A stretch of 64,000 nt of DNA from Moraxella nonliquefaciens (GCF_001679005.1 NZ_LXTW01000001.1:82429-146428); one strand, 5' to 3'. Shown: positions 9,446 to 19,222, counted from the stretch's first letter. A program made the numbers and translations. Notes: a model not told the origin generated them from the letters alone.

Positions 9446-10456
9446 ATGACCCAAAATTCTGCCAAAAATGCCCAATCGGCTGATGATGTGATTGATGATT
9501 TTAGCCGTGTCAATTTTTTGACTGTTACTGCCAATCAAGATGGGCAACGCATTGATAATTTTCTGCTTGCTCGCTTAAAGGGTTTGCCACGTTCGCACCT
9601 GTATAAACTCATCAGAGATGATGAAGTTCGTATCAATAAAAAACGCTGTAAGCCCCATGACCGACTAAATATGGGCGATGTTGTGCGTGTTGCTCCCATT
9701 CGCCTTGTTGTGCGTGATGAGCCTGTGGTATCTTATGAATTTGCCAAAGGCTTACTTGGGCGAGTGGTATTTGAAAATGAGGGTCTAATTGTGCTTAACA
9801 AACCGCATGGCTTAGCGGTGCATGGCGGAAGTGGTGAGAGTTTTGGCGTGATTGAAGCGATGCGAGTGGCAACGGGCAAAAAATATTTGGAGCTGATTCA
9901 CAGAATTGACAAAGACACATCAGGACTGTTACTCATTGCCAAAAAACGCAGTACACTCAAATACTTACAAAGTCATTTTAGGCAAAAAACCATACAAAAA
10001 GATTATCTGTGTGTGGTTCATGGTACGTTAAAAAACACTCAAAAAGGTACTCAGACGATAGATAAGCCACTACTTAAATATGTCCTAAAAAACGGCGAAA
10101 GACGTGTTAAGGTGGATAAAGATGGCAAACCATCCCAAACACTGATAACAGTGCTGGCAAACTTTGAAGTGGATGGCATGGCGGTAAGCCTTGTCAAGGC
10201 AAGCCCACTGACAGGACGCACGCACCAAATCCGTGTGCATATGGCAAGTATCGGTCATGCCTTGCTTGGTGATGATAAATACCAATTGCCAACGCAGGCG
10301 AGCCTTGCCACCCAAAAGGGCATAAAACGGCTGTGTTTGCATGCTTGGCGAATGGCTTTACCAACAGATGAGGGCGTGCAAGTATTTGAGGTGGATTTGC
10401 CTGATGACATTAGGAGGGTTGTGGGGGATCATATCTATTGCTTAAAATCCATTTAA
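9446..10456 (+). CDS. rluC: 23S rRNA pseudouridine synthase RluC
   Basis: 336 residues of the RluA family. An N-terminal S4 RNA-binding domain (about residues 30-80, GQRIDNFLLARLKGLPRSHLYK) is followed by the synthase domain with the catalytic motif HRIDKDTSGLLLIA, whose first aspartate D155 is the expected nucleophile, and the conserved GRTHQIRVH near residue 258. RluC makes pseudouridines 955, 2504 and 2580 in 23S rRNA. It is transcribed divergently from rne, exactly as in many gammaproteobacteria, where rne and rluC are neighbours. RluC rather than RluA or RluD is favoured by this context and by the S4 domain. Confidence 0.9.
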   Translation: MTQNSAKNAQSADDVIDDFSRVNFLTVTANQDGQRIDNFLLARLKGLPRSHLYKLIRDDEVRINKKRCKPHDRLNMGDVVRVAPIRLVVRDEPVVSYEFAKGLLGRVVFENEGLIVLNKPHGLAVHGGSGESFGVIEAMRVATGKKYLELIHRIDKDTSGLLLIAKKRSTLKYLQSHFRQKTIQKDYLCVVHGTLKNTQKGTQTIDKPLLKYVLKNGERRVKVDKDGKPSQTLITVLANFEVDGMAVSLVKASPLTGRTHQIRVHMASIGHALLGDDKYQLPTQASLATQKGIKRLCLHAWRMALPTDEGVQVFEVDLPDDIRRVVGDHIYCLKSI

Positions 10457-10609
10457 ACCATGTACCCATCTAAACCCATGCAATAATACGACCTATGCAA
10501 TAATACACATATGAACAGATTGATTGGCATCAAAGCGTCAAAACAAACCCCTGGACAATTTGCCAATTTTATTTTACAGTAACCAATTTATTATTTTGGA
10601 AAAAATCTC

Positions 10610-12166
10610 ATGCAACCTGTACAGACCGACACCACCGCTCGCCACGAAGCCATTGCCAAATCCATTCATGCCACAGGGCTTTGCCGTGATGAACTGCTAG
10701 GAGCGATAGATTTGGGGTCAAACAGTTTTCATCTGGCAATTGCTCGGCTTGACCATGGAGAGGTTCGTCGCATCGCCAGCATCTCTGAAAAAGTGCAATT
10801 GGCAGCAGGGCTTGATGAGAATAACGTTCTGTCTGATGAGGCCATGGAGCGTGGCATTGACTGCTTAAAGCGATTTTTGCCTCACGTCAGTGAGATTAGC
10901 CCTGAACGCCTTAGGATTGTTGCAACCAATGCCCTAAGAAAGGCGGTTAATGCAGGTGAGTTTATCCGCCGTGCCAATGCCTTTCTACCAAAGCCCATCG
11001 AGGTCATTGCAGGGCGTGAAGAGGCACGCCTTATCTATCTTGGTGTATCACACTCTAACGCCAGCACCGACAAACGCCTTGTGATTGACATCGGTGGGGG
11101 TAGTACTGAATTTATCATCGGAGAAGGCTTTGAACCCATTGAAATGGAAAGTTTACAAATGGGCTGTGTGTCTTTTACTCGCAAATTTTTTGCAGACGGA
11201 CGTATCAGCGAGCGTGCGTTTGATGGGGCGATGACGGCAACCCAAACCGAGCTGTTAAGTATCGCCAAACGCTACAAGAAAACAGGCTGGGATAACGCCA
11301 TTGCATCATCTGGCACGGCAAAGGCGTGTAAACTTGTATTGCAAGAGCTTGGATTTGTCCAAGATGTCATCACGCTTGATGGCATGATAAAGTTAAAAAA
11401 GCATCTCATCAAAATTGGCTCCATTGACAAAATCACCTTTGATGGGGTAAAGGCTCATCGTCAAGCGGTATTTCCAGCAGGCATGGCACAGCTGCTTGCA
11501 ATCATGAAAACGCTTGATATTAAAGAGCTTTATTATTCAGATGGGGCGTTGCGTGAGGGGGTTATGTATGACATGTTAGGACGGCTTGATAATGAAGATG
11601 TGCGAGACCGTTCGGTGTCTGCCCTTGCCAAGCGATATTCGGTAGATATAAAGCAGGCGGGGCGTGTCATGACAACTTGTGGGCGACTGTTTGATATGGT
11701 CAAGGCGGATTTGGGTTTTGATGACGAAGACAGGGACTTGCTCCGTCGTGCATCCAATTTGCACGAGATTGGACTTGCTGTGGGTCATAGCAATTATCAA
11801 CGCCACAGTGCTTATTTATTAGAATTTTCAGACATGGCAGGCTTTGCCCAAACAGAGCAGGCGAGTATGGCTCAAATTGCTCTAAATCACAGACGAAAAT
11901 TAAAATCTGAGCATCTAAATACCATTGAAAATTTAGGTGGTCGTAAACTTGCCTATCTGTGCCTCATCCTACGCCTTGCCATTACTGCCAATAACTCACG
12001 CACCATAAAATCCGCCCCCATTTATCTGTCGGTCATGAACAAGAACAAAGACCATTGGAAAATCACACTGGGGGATGGGTTACATAAAGAGCTTATTGGT
12101 GGTCAATTGACCGCTGACATCGCCCAATTTGCCAAATGGGGGATAAAACTGTCGGTGGTAGGTTAA
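10610..12166 (+). CDS. ppx: Exopolyphosphatase / guanosine pentaphosphatase (Ppx/GppA family)
   Basis: 518 residues, normal for proteobacterial Ppx. The N-terminal actin-like ATPase fold shows AIDLGSNSFHLAI (phosphate 1) and DIGGGSTEFIIG (phosphate 2). The HD-like C-terminal half (ASNLHEIGLAVGHSNYQRHSAY and ALNHRRK) follows from about residue 310. The enzyme releases phosphate from polyphosphate and may also convert pppGpp to ppGpp; the two activities cannot be separated by sequence here. It stands alone between rluC and accA with a fair Shine-Dalgarno (ggaaaaaatctcATG). Confidence 0.9.
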   Translation: MQPVQTDTTARHEAIAKSIHATGLCRDELLGAIDLGSNSFHLAIARLDHGEVRRIASISEKVQLAAGLDENNVLSDEAMERGIDCLKRFLPHVSEISPERLRIVATNALRKAVNAGEFIRRANAFLPKPIEVIAGREEARLIYLGVSHSNASTDKRLVIDIGGGSTEFIIGEGFEPIEMESLQMGCVSFTRKFFADGRISERAFDGAMTATQTELLSIAKRYKKTGWDNAIASSGTAKACKLVLQELGFVQDVITLDGMIKLKKHLIKIGSIDKITFDGVKAHRQAVFPAGMAQLLAIMKTLDIKELYYSDGALREGVMYDMLGRLDNEDVRDRSVSALAKRYSVDIKQAGRVMTTCGRLFDMVKADLGFDDEDRDLLRRASNLHEIGLAVGHSNYQRHSAYLLEFSDMAGFAQTEQASMAQIALNHRRKLKSEHLNTIENLGGRKLAYLCLILRLAITANNSRTIKSAPIYLSVMNKNKDHWKITLGDGLHKELIGGQLTADIAQFAKWGIKLSVVG

Positions 12167-12240
12167 TTTGTGGGTTAATTTATTAATACAGCGATTCCCC
12201 AAATGGTGATGCCCAAACCATTTCCCAAACCCCAAAAATT

Positions 12241-12298
12241 GTGCTAAACTATATAAGTTTACATTTGTAATACTTAGTAAGATTTATAAGGAAAGTTT
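12241..12298 (+). promoter_or_regulatory. accA upstream region with repeated promoter-like 14-mer and strong RBS
   Basis: GTGCTAAACTATAT (12241-12254) is identical to 9386-9399 upstream of rluC and contains an extended -10-like TGCTAAACT. No clear -35 is seen. The Shine-Dalgarno AAGGAAAG lies just before the accA ATG. Confidence 0.35.
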
Positions 12299-13105
12299 AT
12301 GAACCAGCCTGTGAGCGTTTGGGAGCGTGTCAAACTTGCCCGTCATGCTGACCGTCCGTTGTTTTTGGATTATATCAATACGCTATTTACCGAGTTTGAT
12401 GAGTTGCACGGCGACCGTGCTTTTGCTGATGACCGTGCCATTTTGGGTGGTCTTGCTCGTTTTGATGGCAAGAGCGTTATGGTTATCGGGCAGCACCGTG
12501 GGCGTTCTACTCGTGAGCGGATTACGCACAATTTTGGCATGGCAAGCCCTGAGGGTTATCGCAAGGTCATTCGCCTTGTCCAGATGGCAGAGCGGTTTGG
12601 TCTGCCTGTGCTGACATTCATTGACACACCGGGGGCGTATCCTGGTGTTGGGGCAGAAGAGCGTGGGCAGGCAGAGGCCATTGCCCGTGCCATTGCTGTG
12701 TTTAGCAGTCTAAATACCCCAATCATCGCAACCGTCATCGGCGAAGGCGGTTCAGGCGGTGCGTTGGCAATTGGCGTGGCAGATAAGGTTAACATGCTTC
12801 AAAACAGCATTTATTCGGTCATCAGCCCAGAAGGCTGTGCGTCCATCTTGTGGAAAACGGCAGAAAAAGCTCCTGATGCGTCCGAAGCGTTGAAACTATC
12901 GGCACATAATTTGCACCAATTGGGACTCATTGATGAAGTCGTGGATGAGGGGCAGGGTGGGCACATTGAGTCTGATGTGGTGATGACAAACCTCAAAAAT
13001 CTGTTAAATAAGCAGTTAAATGAACTTGAAATGCTTGGCAAAAACGAGCTATTATCAGGACGCTATGATAGGTTAATGCGATTTAATTCTACCATTGCAT
13101 TGTGA
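12299..13105 (+). CDS. accA: Acetyl-CoA carboxylase carboxyltransferase subunit alpha
   Basis: 268 residues of the crotonase-like carboxyltransferase fold. It starts directly at the conserved core ([14 protein letters not shown], then [22 protein letters not shown]) and lacks about 45 N-terminal residues present in E. coli AccA; the strong AAGGAAAG ribosome site fixes this start, so the short form is real and not a miscall. The oxyanion motifs [11 protein letters not shown] and [21 protein letters not shown] are intact. With AccD it transfers the carboxyl group from biotin to acetyl-CoA, the first step of fatty-acid synthesis. Confidence 0.95.
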   Translation: MNQPVSVWERVKLARHADRPLFLDYINTLFTEFDELHGDRAFADDRAILGGLARFDGKSVMVIGQHRGRSTRERITHNFGMASPEGYRKVIRLVQMAERFGLPVLTFIDTPGAYPGVGAEERGQAEAIARAIAVFSSLNTPIIATVIGEGGSGGALAIGVADKVNMLQNSIYSVISPEGCASILWKTAEKAPDASEALKLSAHNLHQLGLIDEVVDEGQGGHIESDVVMTNLKNLLNKQLNELEMLGKNELLSGRYDRLMRFNSTIAL

Positions 13106-13119
13106 TTATCGCATCAGAC

Positions 13120-13145
13120 AAACCGCCAAAAAGGGCGGTTTATTA
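13120..13145 (+). terminator. accA terminator
   Basis: An 8-bp stem AAACCGCC (13120-13127) with GGCGGTTT (13134-13141) and loop of A/G, followed by TATTATT, 14 bp after the accA stop. Confidence 0.8.
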
Positions 13146-13152
13146 TTGATAA

Positions 13153-13183
13153 TTGCCAACACAATGACAAAATTTGTTATAAT
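13153..13183 (+). promoter_or_regulatory. Promoter-like site before the helicase gene
   Basis: TTGCCA (13153-13158) and a consensus TATAAT (13178-13183), spacing 19, placed 26 bp before the helicase start codon and after the accA terminator. Confidence 0.5.
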
Positions 13184-13209
13184 GTCATATTTTATCCAGA
13201 CTCATTGCC

Positions 13210-14685
13210 ATGACCGCATACACCCCTACCGATGAACAGTTATCCGCTTTAACCATGGCGATGACAGGCGATTCTTTTAAAATCGTGGCATATGCAGGGG
13301 CGGGCAAGACCACAACCTTAAAACTCATCAGCGAAAATTTACGTGGGCGTGGGCTTTATTTGGCATTTAACAAATCCATCGCCAACGAAGCCCAAGGCAA
13401 ATTCCCCCCAAATGTCAAATGCCAAACCTTTCACTCACTTGCTTACCGCCATGTACCACGGAATATTACTACCAAAGTGAGTCTGCCACGGATGACCCCT
13501 GCCAGATTGGCGATGGAACTTGGTTTGAGTGGCATTGAGGTGGAACGCAGTGTTGATGGGGTAAAAAAGTCTGTGGTACTTACCCCTACCAAACTTGCCA
13601 ATATCATCAGTGAAGCCATCATCACGTTTTGCAAGACCTCATCTGCCTATCCTGCGCCACGCCATATCACACCTCCATCGTGGTTGTCAGATGCCGATAA
13701 GCTACAATTACAAGAACTGCTCTACCCTGCCCTTGAATACTGTTGGTTGTCATCCATTGACCCACGCCACAGTGCAGGGATAGGACATGACATCTATCTT
13801 AAACTGTGGACGCTCTCAAATCCCATCATCCCTGCCGATTTTATCTTATTTGATGAAGCCCAAGATGCTGACCCGCTCATGATGGGGGCGTTATTACAAC
13901 AAAATAAGCAGACCATTTATGTGGGGGATGCCCATCAGCAGATTTATGAGTGGCGTGGAGCAACCAATGCCATGAAACGATTGCCTTATCCTGCCACATT
14001 ACTCACACAGTCATTTCGCTTTGGTGGAGAGATTGCCAAAGTTGCCAATATTTTTTTAAAGGCATTGCAAGAAGAGATTCCCCTAAAAGGCAATCCTGCC
14101 AAACACTCAATGACAGCACGACTGCTGGCAAATGGACAAAAAGATGCCATTTTGTGTCGCACCAATGCCAATGCCATGGCACGTCTGTTGGCAGGGCAAA
14201 AGATGGGGCATAAAGTTGCCCTACAAGCCGACAGTGAGCGAATATTACGATTTTGTCAGGGAGCGGACAGTCTTAAAAATGGAAAATCTGCTTATGGCAC
14301 TCCTGAGCTTGCCTTTTTTGGTCATTGGGGTGAAGTCCAAGAATTTAGTGAGACAGGTCAAGGCAGAGACCTAAAAACATGGGTGCGACTCATAGAAGAG
14401 CATGGCACTAAGACCATCATCTCCGCCATCAGTAATCTGACCACGCACTTGCACGCTGATTATGTTGTCTCAACTGCCCATAAATCCAAAGGCTTAGAAT
14501 GGGGCAGAGTGCAGATAGACGATGATTTTTTGTATGACGTCAATCGCCAAACGGTCAAAATCAGCCCCGAAGAGTTACGCCTGCTTTATGTTGCCTGTAC
14601 TCGGGCTAAGGATGTGCTGGATGTGGATGGCATCAAAGAGCTGTTGGCAGGACTGGTCGGTGATAAAAAATTGGTGTATGGGTAG
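13210..14685 (+). CDS. UvrD/Rep-like (FBH1-like) superfamily 1 DNA helicase
   Basis: 491 residues with the SF1A helicase set: Walker A AYAGAGKTTT near residue 30, motif II FDEAQDAD near 215, motif III QIYEWRGA, motif V VVSTAHKSKGLEW and motif VI LYVACTRAKD near the C terminus. It is much shorter than UvrD or Rep (about 670-720) because the 1B/2B insertions are reduced, which resembles the FBH1-like group. The role is probably unwinding or displacement of recombinase during repair; the exact pathway is unknown. It is a single-gene unit with its own promoter-like site. Confidence 0.85.
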   Translation: MTAYTPTDEQLSALTMAMTGDSFKIVAYAGAGKTTTLKLISENLRGRGLYLAFNKSIANEAQGKFPPNVKCQTFHSLAYRHVPRNITTKVSLPRMTPARLAMELGLSGIEVERSVDGVKKSVVLTPTKLANIISEAIITFCKTSSAYPAPRHITPPSWLSDADKLQLQELLYPALEYCWLSSIDPRHSAGIGHDIYLKLWTLSNPIIPADFILFDEAQDADPLMMGALLQQNKQTIYVGDAHQQIYEWRGATNAMKRLPYPATLLTQSFRFGGEIAKVANIFLKALQEEIPLKGNPAKHSMTARLLANGQKDAILCRTNANAMARLLAGQKMGHKVALQADSERILRFCQGADSLKNGKSAYGTPELAFFGHWGEVQEFSETGQGRDLKTWVRLIEEHGTKTIISAISNLTTHLHADYVVSTAHKSKGLEWGRVQIDDDFLYDVNRQTVKISPEELRLLYVACTRAKDVLDVDGIKELLAGLVGDKKLVYG

Positions 14686-14762
14686 GGTGATGAATTGGGG
14701 TGCTGATTAAAAATGGGACATGTGTTGTGCCCCATTTTGATGTATCTTTGATGATTGATGCG

Positions 14763-15287
14763 TTATTTTTTGCCAGATTGACCAAAACTTGTACCAAAAA
14801 TCTTATTGGCAAAATCGCCTGCCTTATCCAAATAAGGACGAGCCTGTTCAATATAAGGTTTGGCTTGTTCAACATAATTGGCATAAGGCTCAGGCAAGGT
14901 CGCTCCCTGCTTGGCAACGCTTGCAAACCATAGAATAAGTTTATGATCACCTAAGATGACCACATCGCCATCTTGGACGGCACTCATAAAATCTGTCATG
15001 TCGCCTTTGGTGAGCAGTTGCACGCCTGTCATAGAATCCTTAAATTCAATGGTCAGATCAGCATGCCTAGCAGTACCTGACGCTTGCCCAAAATGCCCAT
15101 CAACAAAGCGGTAATAACGTGCCACGTCATCACCACGTTTAAACTGAATGGCAAGCTCTTTGTCTTTGACCAGATTATGATAGCTTTCGTTGTCGCCCTT
15201 TGCCAGTGATGACAGTCGCAGTCCTAAGCCGTACAGTAGGGCATCCAAAGGGTCGGTTTTTACATTGATGATGGGTAGGGTTGGCAT
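14763..15287 (-). CDS. SCP2 sterol-binding-domain-like protein (tentative)
   Basis: 174 residues from the ATG at 15287 (GAGAA seven bases upstream); the frame also opens with a TTG twelve bases earlier. The middle part (ELAIQFKRGDDVARYYRF, LTIEFKDSMTGVQLLTKGD, VVILGDHKLILWF) has the alternating strand pattern and residue spacing of SCP2-type lipid-binding domains. The C-terminal tail has PYANYVEQAKPYIEQARPYLDK, an imperfect helical repeat. No catalytic residues are evident. It faces the helicase gene tail to tail and lies upstream of the serB terminator region. The function is not known; lipid or ubiquinone-pathway binding would be a guess from the fold. Confidence 0.6.
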   Translation of the reverse strand: MPTLPIINVKTDPLDALLYGLGLRLSSLAKGDNESYHNLVKDKELAIQFKRGDDVARYYRFVDGHFGQASGTARHADLTIEFKDSMTGVQLLTKGDMTDFMSAVQDGDVVILGDHKLILWFASVAKQGATLPEPYANYVEQAKPYIEQARPYLDKAGDFANKIFGTSFGQSGKK

Positions 15288-15414
15288 GATTGTTCTCAAA
15301 ATGATAAAAATAATAAAATAGGGTGTATTGTACCTTTATGGTAAAGGGCTAGCATTGCCTAATACTCTAACGCAAAACTGGATATTTATAAAGTGTTTTT
15401 TGGTAACTTGTCTT

Positions 15415-16221
15415 TTATCGTTTGTCAAAGCGATGACCTAAGGCGTATAGCACACCCTCCAACCCTGTGATATTGACCGCTGCATCGGCTTTTACTCGTA
15501 CGATGGGTTTGGCTTTATAAGCGACACCAATATCGCTGATGGCCATCATGGGCAAATCGTTTGCTCCATCGCCCACACACACCACCTCCTCCATGTCTAT
15601 TGCCATGGCATCGGCGATACGTGCGACAATACGAGCTTTGGCTTTGCCATCAATGATATGCTTGTCCACTTTGCCAGTGAGTTTGCCATCAGCACAGAGT
15701 AAAGGGTTGGCATGATACTCATCCATACCCAAACTTTGTGCCACATATTTGGCAAATGGGGTAAAGCCTCCTGATATCAGTACCGTGCGACAGCCTTTGT
15801 GTTTTAGAGCTTTGATGGTTGTATATGCTCCTTGACAAAAGCTGATACGCTCTTTGATGATCTCATCAATGACCAAGCTGTCCACACCCTCTAACAATGC
15901 CACACGTTTGGCAAAACTTTCATTAAAATCCATCTCGCCATGCATGGCAGATTCGGTGATTTTTTCTACTTTGTCCGCCACACCTGCCATTTTTGCCAGC
16001 TCAACGATGACCTCTTGGTTAATGAGCGTTGAATCCATGTCAAAACAGATGAGTTTATGGCGGCGAAGTACTTGGGCGATGGATAAAATATGCACGTCAA
16101 TATGGCTTTTTTTAAGCTCTGCCATCTGTTCATCTGTCAGTTCAGACACTTGCCCCATCTCATTGATTTTAAATGGGTAATTGGGCTTTGGTGTTAATGT
16201 TTTTTTAAGATAAGCGGTCAA
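15415..16221 (-). CDS. serB: Phosphoserine phosphatase SerB
   Basis: 268 residues of the HAD superfamily. Motif I is CFDMDSTLIN with the two catalytic aspartates, motif II is VLISGGFTPF, and motif III/IV is K-AKAR followed by CVGDGANDLPMM. It lacks the full N-terminal ACT-like domain of the longest SerB forms. It removes phosphate from phosphoserine, the last step of serine synthesis. The preceding small gene ends 3 bp upstream, so the two are co-transcribed, and an Smp/YtjB-like gene lies divergently beyond it, the same neighbourhood as serB-ytjB in enterics. Confidence 0.94.
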   Translation of the reverse strand: MTAYLKKTLTPKPNYPFKINEMGQVSELTDEQMAELKKSHIDVHILSIAQVLRRHKLICFDMDSTLINQEVIVELAKMAGVADKVEKITESAMHGEMDFNESFAKRVALLEGVDSLVIDEIIKERISFCQGAYTTIKALKHKGCRTVLISGGFTPFAKYVAQSLGMDEYHANPLLCADGKLTGKVDKHIIDGKAKARIVARIADAMAIDMEEVVCVGDGANDLPMMAISDIGVAYKAKPIVRVKADAAVNITGLEGVLYALGHRFDKR

Positions 16222-16224
16222 CTG

Positions 16225-16620
16225 CTAGTCTATGATATGAGCTACCGCTTCACGCTTGTCTGCACTCATCTCTTTGTGGTCGGTTGGGATGAGTAAATAA
16301 CGATATACCGCCACATCTGTCAGACTTTCATGAGTGCCAACCAAATGGGCGTTGGCAAGGGAGGCATCATCATCAAAAACGACCACCGCTTGCCAACCCC
16401 TTTGCGTTTTGGTCCATGCCTGCACCACATCATCAACTTGACAACCATTGGCTGTTAGTTCATCAACTGCTGTTTTTGCCACGACCACGATGATGGCAAA
16501 AACGGGCAGTTGTTTTAATGCTTGAATGCTGCCTATGGAACCCATGGGTAGCAGGTGTGCCACACGGTCAATGGCGTTTTGCCATGCCTTAGAATCTTTG
16601 GGAAGTGCATAGGTGTTCAT
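16225..16620 (-). CDS. Conserved hypothetical protein upstream of serB
   Basis: 131 residues; I do not recognise a family. It shows alternating hydrophobic strands (VFAIIVVVAKTAV, WQAVVVFDDD) and a C-terminal charged helix, consistent with a small alpha/beta cytoplasmic protein without signal peptide. The 3-bp gap to serB indicates an operon and probable translational coupling. The codon pattern matches the neighbours. Confidence 0.7.
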   Translation of the reverse strand: MNTYALPKDSKAWQNAIDRVAHLLPMGSIGSIQALKQLPVFAIIVVVAKTAVDELTANGCQVDDVVQAWTKTQRGWQAVVVFDDDASLANAHLVGTHESLTDVAVYRYLLIPTDHKEMSADKREAVAHIID

Positions 16621-16929
16621 ATATGCTTCGCTGTTTGATGATTTGTGCCTATTGTAACATTTTTGGATAAATAATGAAAAGCGAAATTCTGTTTAGGATG
16701 GATTGTTAAGGGTTAATCATTAGACCCGATGATGATTTAGTCAGTGTTGTGCAAAATATTAACCAAATTACGCCTGCATGATTTTAAGTGCTTAAAATTT
16801 CACAAAAAAAATGATAAAATCTAGGGCGTGTTGAATTTAGCTATTTTTTATGTAAAAATTAAAAATCCCATTAGTATTTAACACATCCCATATATTATTT
16901 GTCCATATGCCCACAACCAAAGATCTGTC
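16621..16929. other. 309-bp divergent intergenic region, serB operon / Smp-like gene
   Basis: AT-rich; must hold both divergent promoters. I see an imperfect inverted pair GTGTTGAAT (near 16829) and ATTTAACAC (near 16876) but no clear operator or riboswitch. Confidence 0.4.
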
Positions 16930-18180
16930 ATGACCTATACCGCCCCCCGCCACGGCTTATTTGCCGTTTTTATTTTGGCAAGTTTGACGCTAAATTTGCT
17001 ATTTTTTGTCATCAGTACCGAGCAACAGTTAGAAGAACGTTATGAACGCAGCACACAGACACAAGCGGTAGCGATTGCCGAAGAGTTGTCCGCACCGCTT
17101 GGCATCAATGACCGTATTAGCATGAGTGTGGTGGCAAATCGCCATATCAGAGGTGATGATGTGGCATTTGTGGGCGTGTATGATGTCAATGAAAACCTGC
17201 TGGTGCCTGTGGGTAAAGAGACCAATGGATTTATCGCAAAAGAGGTGGTAACAGACAGTCAAAGTGTGCTGGGTTATGTGATGGTGCAGACGCATGAGAT
17301 TAATCGGGCTAAGATTATCTCTGATAACTGGATATATTTGGTGGGTGTGGCATTTTTGCATGTGCTTCTTCTGCTCATTTATGGTTATTTGGCACGTCCA
17401 ACCAATGCCATTCGTATTGAGATTGCCCATGATGTACGTAACCGCTTGCTAGCCAAGGGATTATTGTATGATGCCAGCCAAAAGAACCACGCCCACACTC
17501 ACGAAAGTGATAGCCCCATCGGAGATTCTGATGACTCATCTGGCACGCTACACGCCAAACACGACACGTCCCCAACACAAGTCTCACCAAATCAAGCACA
17601 AAATGAGCATACTTATATCGTCCAAGCATGCTTTGATGACCCCAATGACCTGCTTACCACGGTGGCCAATCAGACTAAAAGTGTCTATTTTTCGCTGTGC
17701 CATCAGCTACTAAGCAAAGCGACCACAGAACTGCTTGCTCTGCCAGTTTTTCATGGAGTGAGTATGGAGAGCATCTCCCCCTTTGATGATCGAGGTTGTC
17801 GTATCGTGTTGTCAGGCAAAGACAAATACAGCAAATCCGCTTTGGCATCCATTCTACTGGCACATCTGATACTCATGCTAAACCAAATCATCTATGATAA
17901 GCACCGTGAATTAAAACGCTTCGCTCTGCCCATGCGTACCTATGTCAGTGATATGACCCGTCAAGATGAGATGGCAGGTGTGGGTATTAAACATCGCAAA
18001 ACACCGTTGGTATTACTGCCAAACCGTGTTATGACTGGTTTATTACCCCACGGCAACTTCCTAAAACTTACCAATCCGGTCAGTGTTGCTGAGCGTGAAT
18101 GCCATCACCTAAGGCACCTAAGCATCTCCCATGCTAAGAGTTTAGAACAAGTACGAGATAAAGTGTTGTTATCTGGTTGA
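16930..18180 (+). CDS. Smp/YtjB (AhpA)-like inner-membrane protein
   Basis: 416 residues. A first transmembrane helix at about residues 10-28 (FAVFILASLTLNLLFFVIS), a periplasmic part of roughly 110 residues, and a second helix near 137-155 (WIYLVGVAFLHVLLLLIYGYL) are followed by a long cytoplasmic region. This two-helix plan and the divergent position next to serB match the E. coli ytjB (smp) family, sometimes labelled AhpA. The cytoplasmic part has a His/Ser/Asp-rich low-complexity stretch near residues 187-225. The molecular function is unknown; membrane-associated haemolysis-related roles have been suggested for relatives. Confidence 0.75.
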   Translation: MTYTAPRHGLFAVFILASLTLNLLFFVISTEQQLEERYERSTQTQAVAIAEELSAPLGINDRISMSVVANRHIRGDDVAFVGVYDVNENLLVPVGKETNGFIAKEVVTDSQSVLGYVMVQTHEINRAKIISDNWIYLVGVAFLHVLLLLIYGYLARPTNAIRIEIAHDVRNRLLAKGLLYDASQKNHAHTHESDSPIGDSDDSSGTLHAKHDTSPTQVSPNQAQNEHTYIVQACFDDPNDLLTTVANQTKSVYFSLCHQLLSKATTELLALPVFHGVSMESISPFDDRGCRIVLSGKDKYSKSALASILLAHLILMLNQIIYDKHRELKRFALPMRTYVSDMTRQDEMAGVGIKHRKTPLVLLPNRVMTGLLPHGNFLKLTNPVSVAERECHHLRHLSISHAKSLEQVRDKVLLSG

Positions 18181-18234
18181 TTTGTAAAAATAGATAAAAA
18201 AATAGATGGCAATGGCAATATTTTTAAAATACAC

Positions 18235-18263
18235 TTGACAAAAGATGATTTTACCTTTATAAG
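18235..18263 (+). promoter_or_regulatory. Sigma-70 promoter for the small acidic protein gene
   Basis: TTGACA (18235-18240), 17-bp spacer, TATAAG (18258-18263). This is the best consensus host promoter in the window; it gives a leader of about 100 nt before 18373. Confidence 0.75.
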
Positions 18264-18372
18264 GATTTTAAAATTAAGTCAGTTTATTTTTTTCAGATGA
18301 TTGATTGGGTTTTGCCCATCATTCACTTTTTGATGCCTATTTACCCAACCCATTTATCCAAAAGGAGTTATC

Positions 18373-18585
18373 ATGAGTGGTCTTGATGATGATTTTGATG
18401 ATGATTTTGAAGAAGATGCCGATGCCCAAATGGCAGATGACGCCAAGGCTAAGCCCTTAGAAAAACGCCTTAAAATTGATGCCATGCTTGAAGAGCAACG
18501 CCTAAATAAGCTCATGCGTGCCTTAGAGGATGACGATGATTTTGATGAATTTGATGATTTAGATGACGATGATTTTGATGCTTAG
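18373..18585 (+). CDS. PA3496-like small acidic protein
   Basis: 70 residues, with about a third Asp/Glu, flanking a basic helix KRLKIDAMLEEQRLNKLMRAL. This acidic-helix-acidic plan, with RxKID-LLEERRL-like core, resembles the PA3496 family (putative envelope integrity proteins) found across Pseudomonas, Acinetobacter and Moraxella. A strong Shine-Dalgarno (aaaaggagttatcATG) and a consensus promoter suggest high expression. The mechanism is unknown. Confidence 0.7.
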   Translation: MSGLDDDFDDDFEEDADAQMADDAKAKPLEKRLKIDAMLEEQRLNKLMRALEDDDDFDEFDDLDDDDFDA

Positions 18586-18685
18586 ACTTGCATTCTGATT
18601 GTTTAAAATGTTCGTTGTCATTTAAGTGCATTGTCATTTATCTGCTATCTGCTCCTGCCATTTAATCCAAACCTGAGTACAGCTT

Positions 18686-19222
18686 ATGACCCGTGATGAA
18701 TTAATAACACTGCTATATCGTGAAGAGATGAACCCTTATGGACTTGACCCTGTTGCCACGCATGGGTTTTTGACAGCCAGTATTGTCGGTAAACCTTTGC
18801 CAGATTGGTTGTCAGTTTATTTTGATGGGCATGAAAATGACGTCAGCGATGACATCAAAATTGCCTTGACAGCATGGCGAGATGAGATTTATCAAATCCT
18901 AAAAGATGAAGAACCTGTTGAGTTGCCTTTTGATGCTGATGATGAACAAGAAGACTTTGGCGAGGATTCGGATGTGGTGGCATGGTGTGTTGGCTTTATT
19001 GAAGCGATGTATGGCGATGAGTCTGTGGATTGGTTTGATGATGCTGACACCGAAGAAGATGTGGCAGAGCTGACTTTGCCGATGGTCATCTTATCAGGGA
19101 TGGATGAAGAGAACGAAGATTTGAACATGATGCGAGATGATATTGACATGATGGTACAACTTGCTAACAGCTTAGAGAGTAATGTTACCGAGCTGTTTTT
19201 GTTGTTTCATACCAATGACTAA
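18686..19222 (+). CDS. UPF0149 (YecA/YgfB) family protein
   Basis: 178 residues, very acidic. GFLTASIVGKPLPDWLS near residue 27 and WCVGFIEAMYGDE near 104 are the two UPF0149 repeats (G-x-L-x-A/GF-x-A). Unlike E. coli YecA there is no C-terminal SEC-C zinc motif, so it is the short form. The role of this family is unsettled. It follows the PA3496-like gene by 100 bp and may share its promoter. Confidence 0.85.
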   Translation: MTRDELITLLYREEMNPYGLDPVATHGFLTASIVGKPLPDWLSVYFDGHENDVSDDIKIALTAWRDEIYQILKDEEPVELPFDADDEQEDFGEDSDVVAWCVGFIEAMYGDESVDWFDDADTEEDVAELTLPMVILSGMDEENEDLNMMRDDIDMMVQLANSLESNVTELFLLFHTND

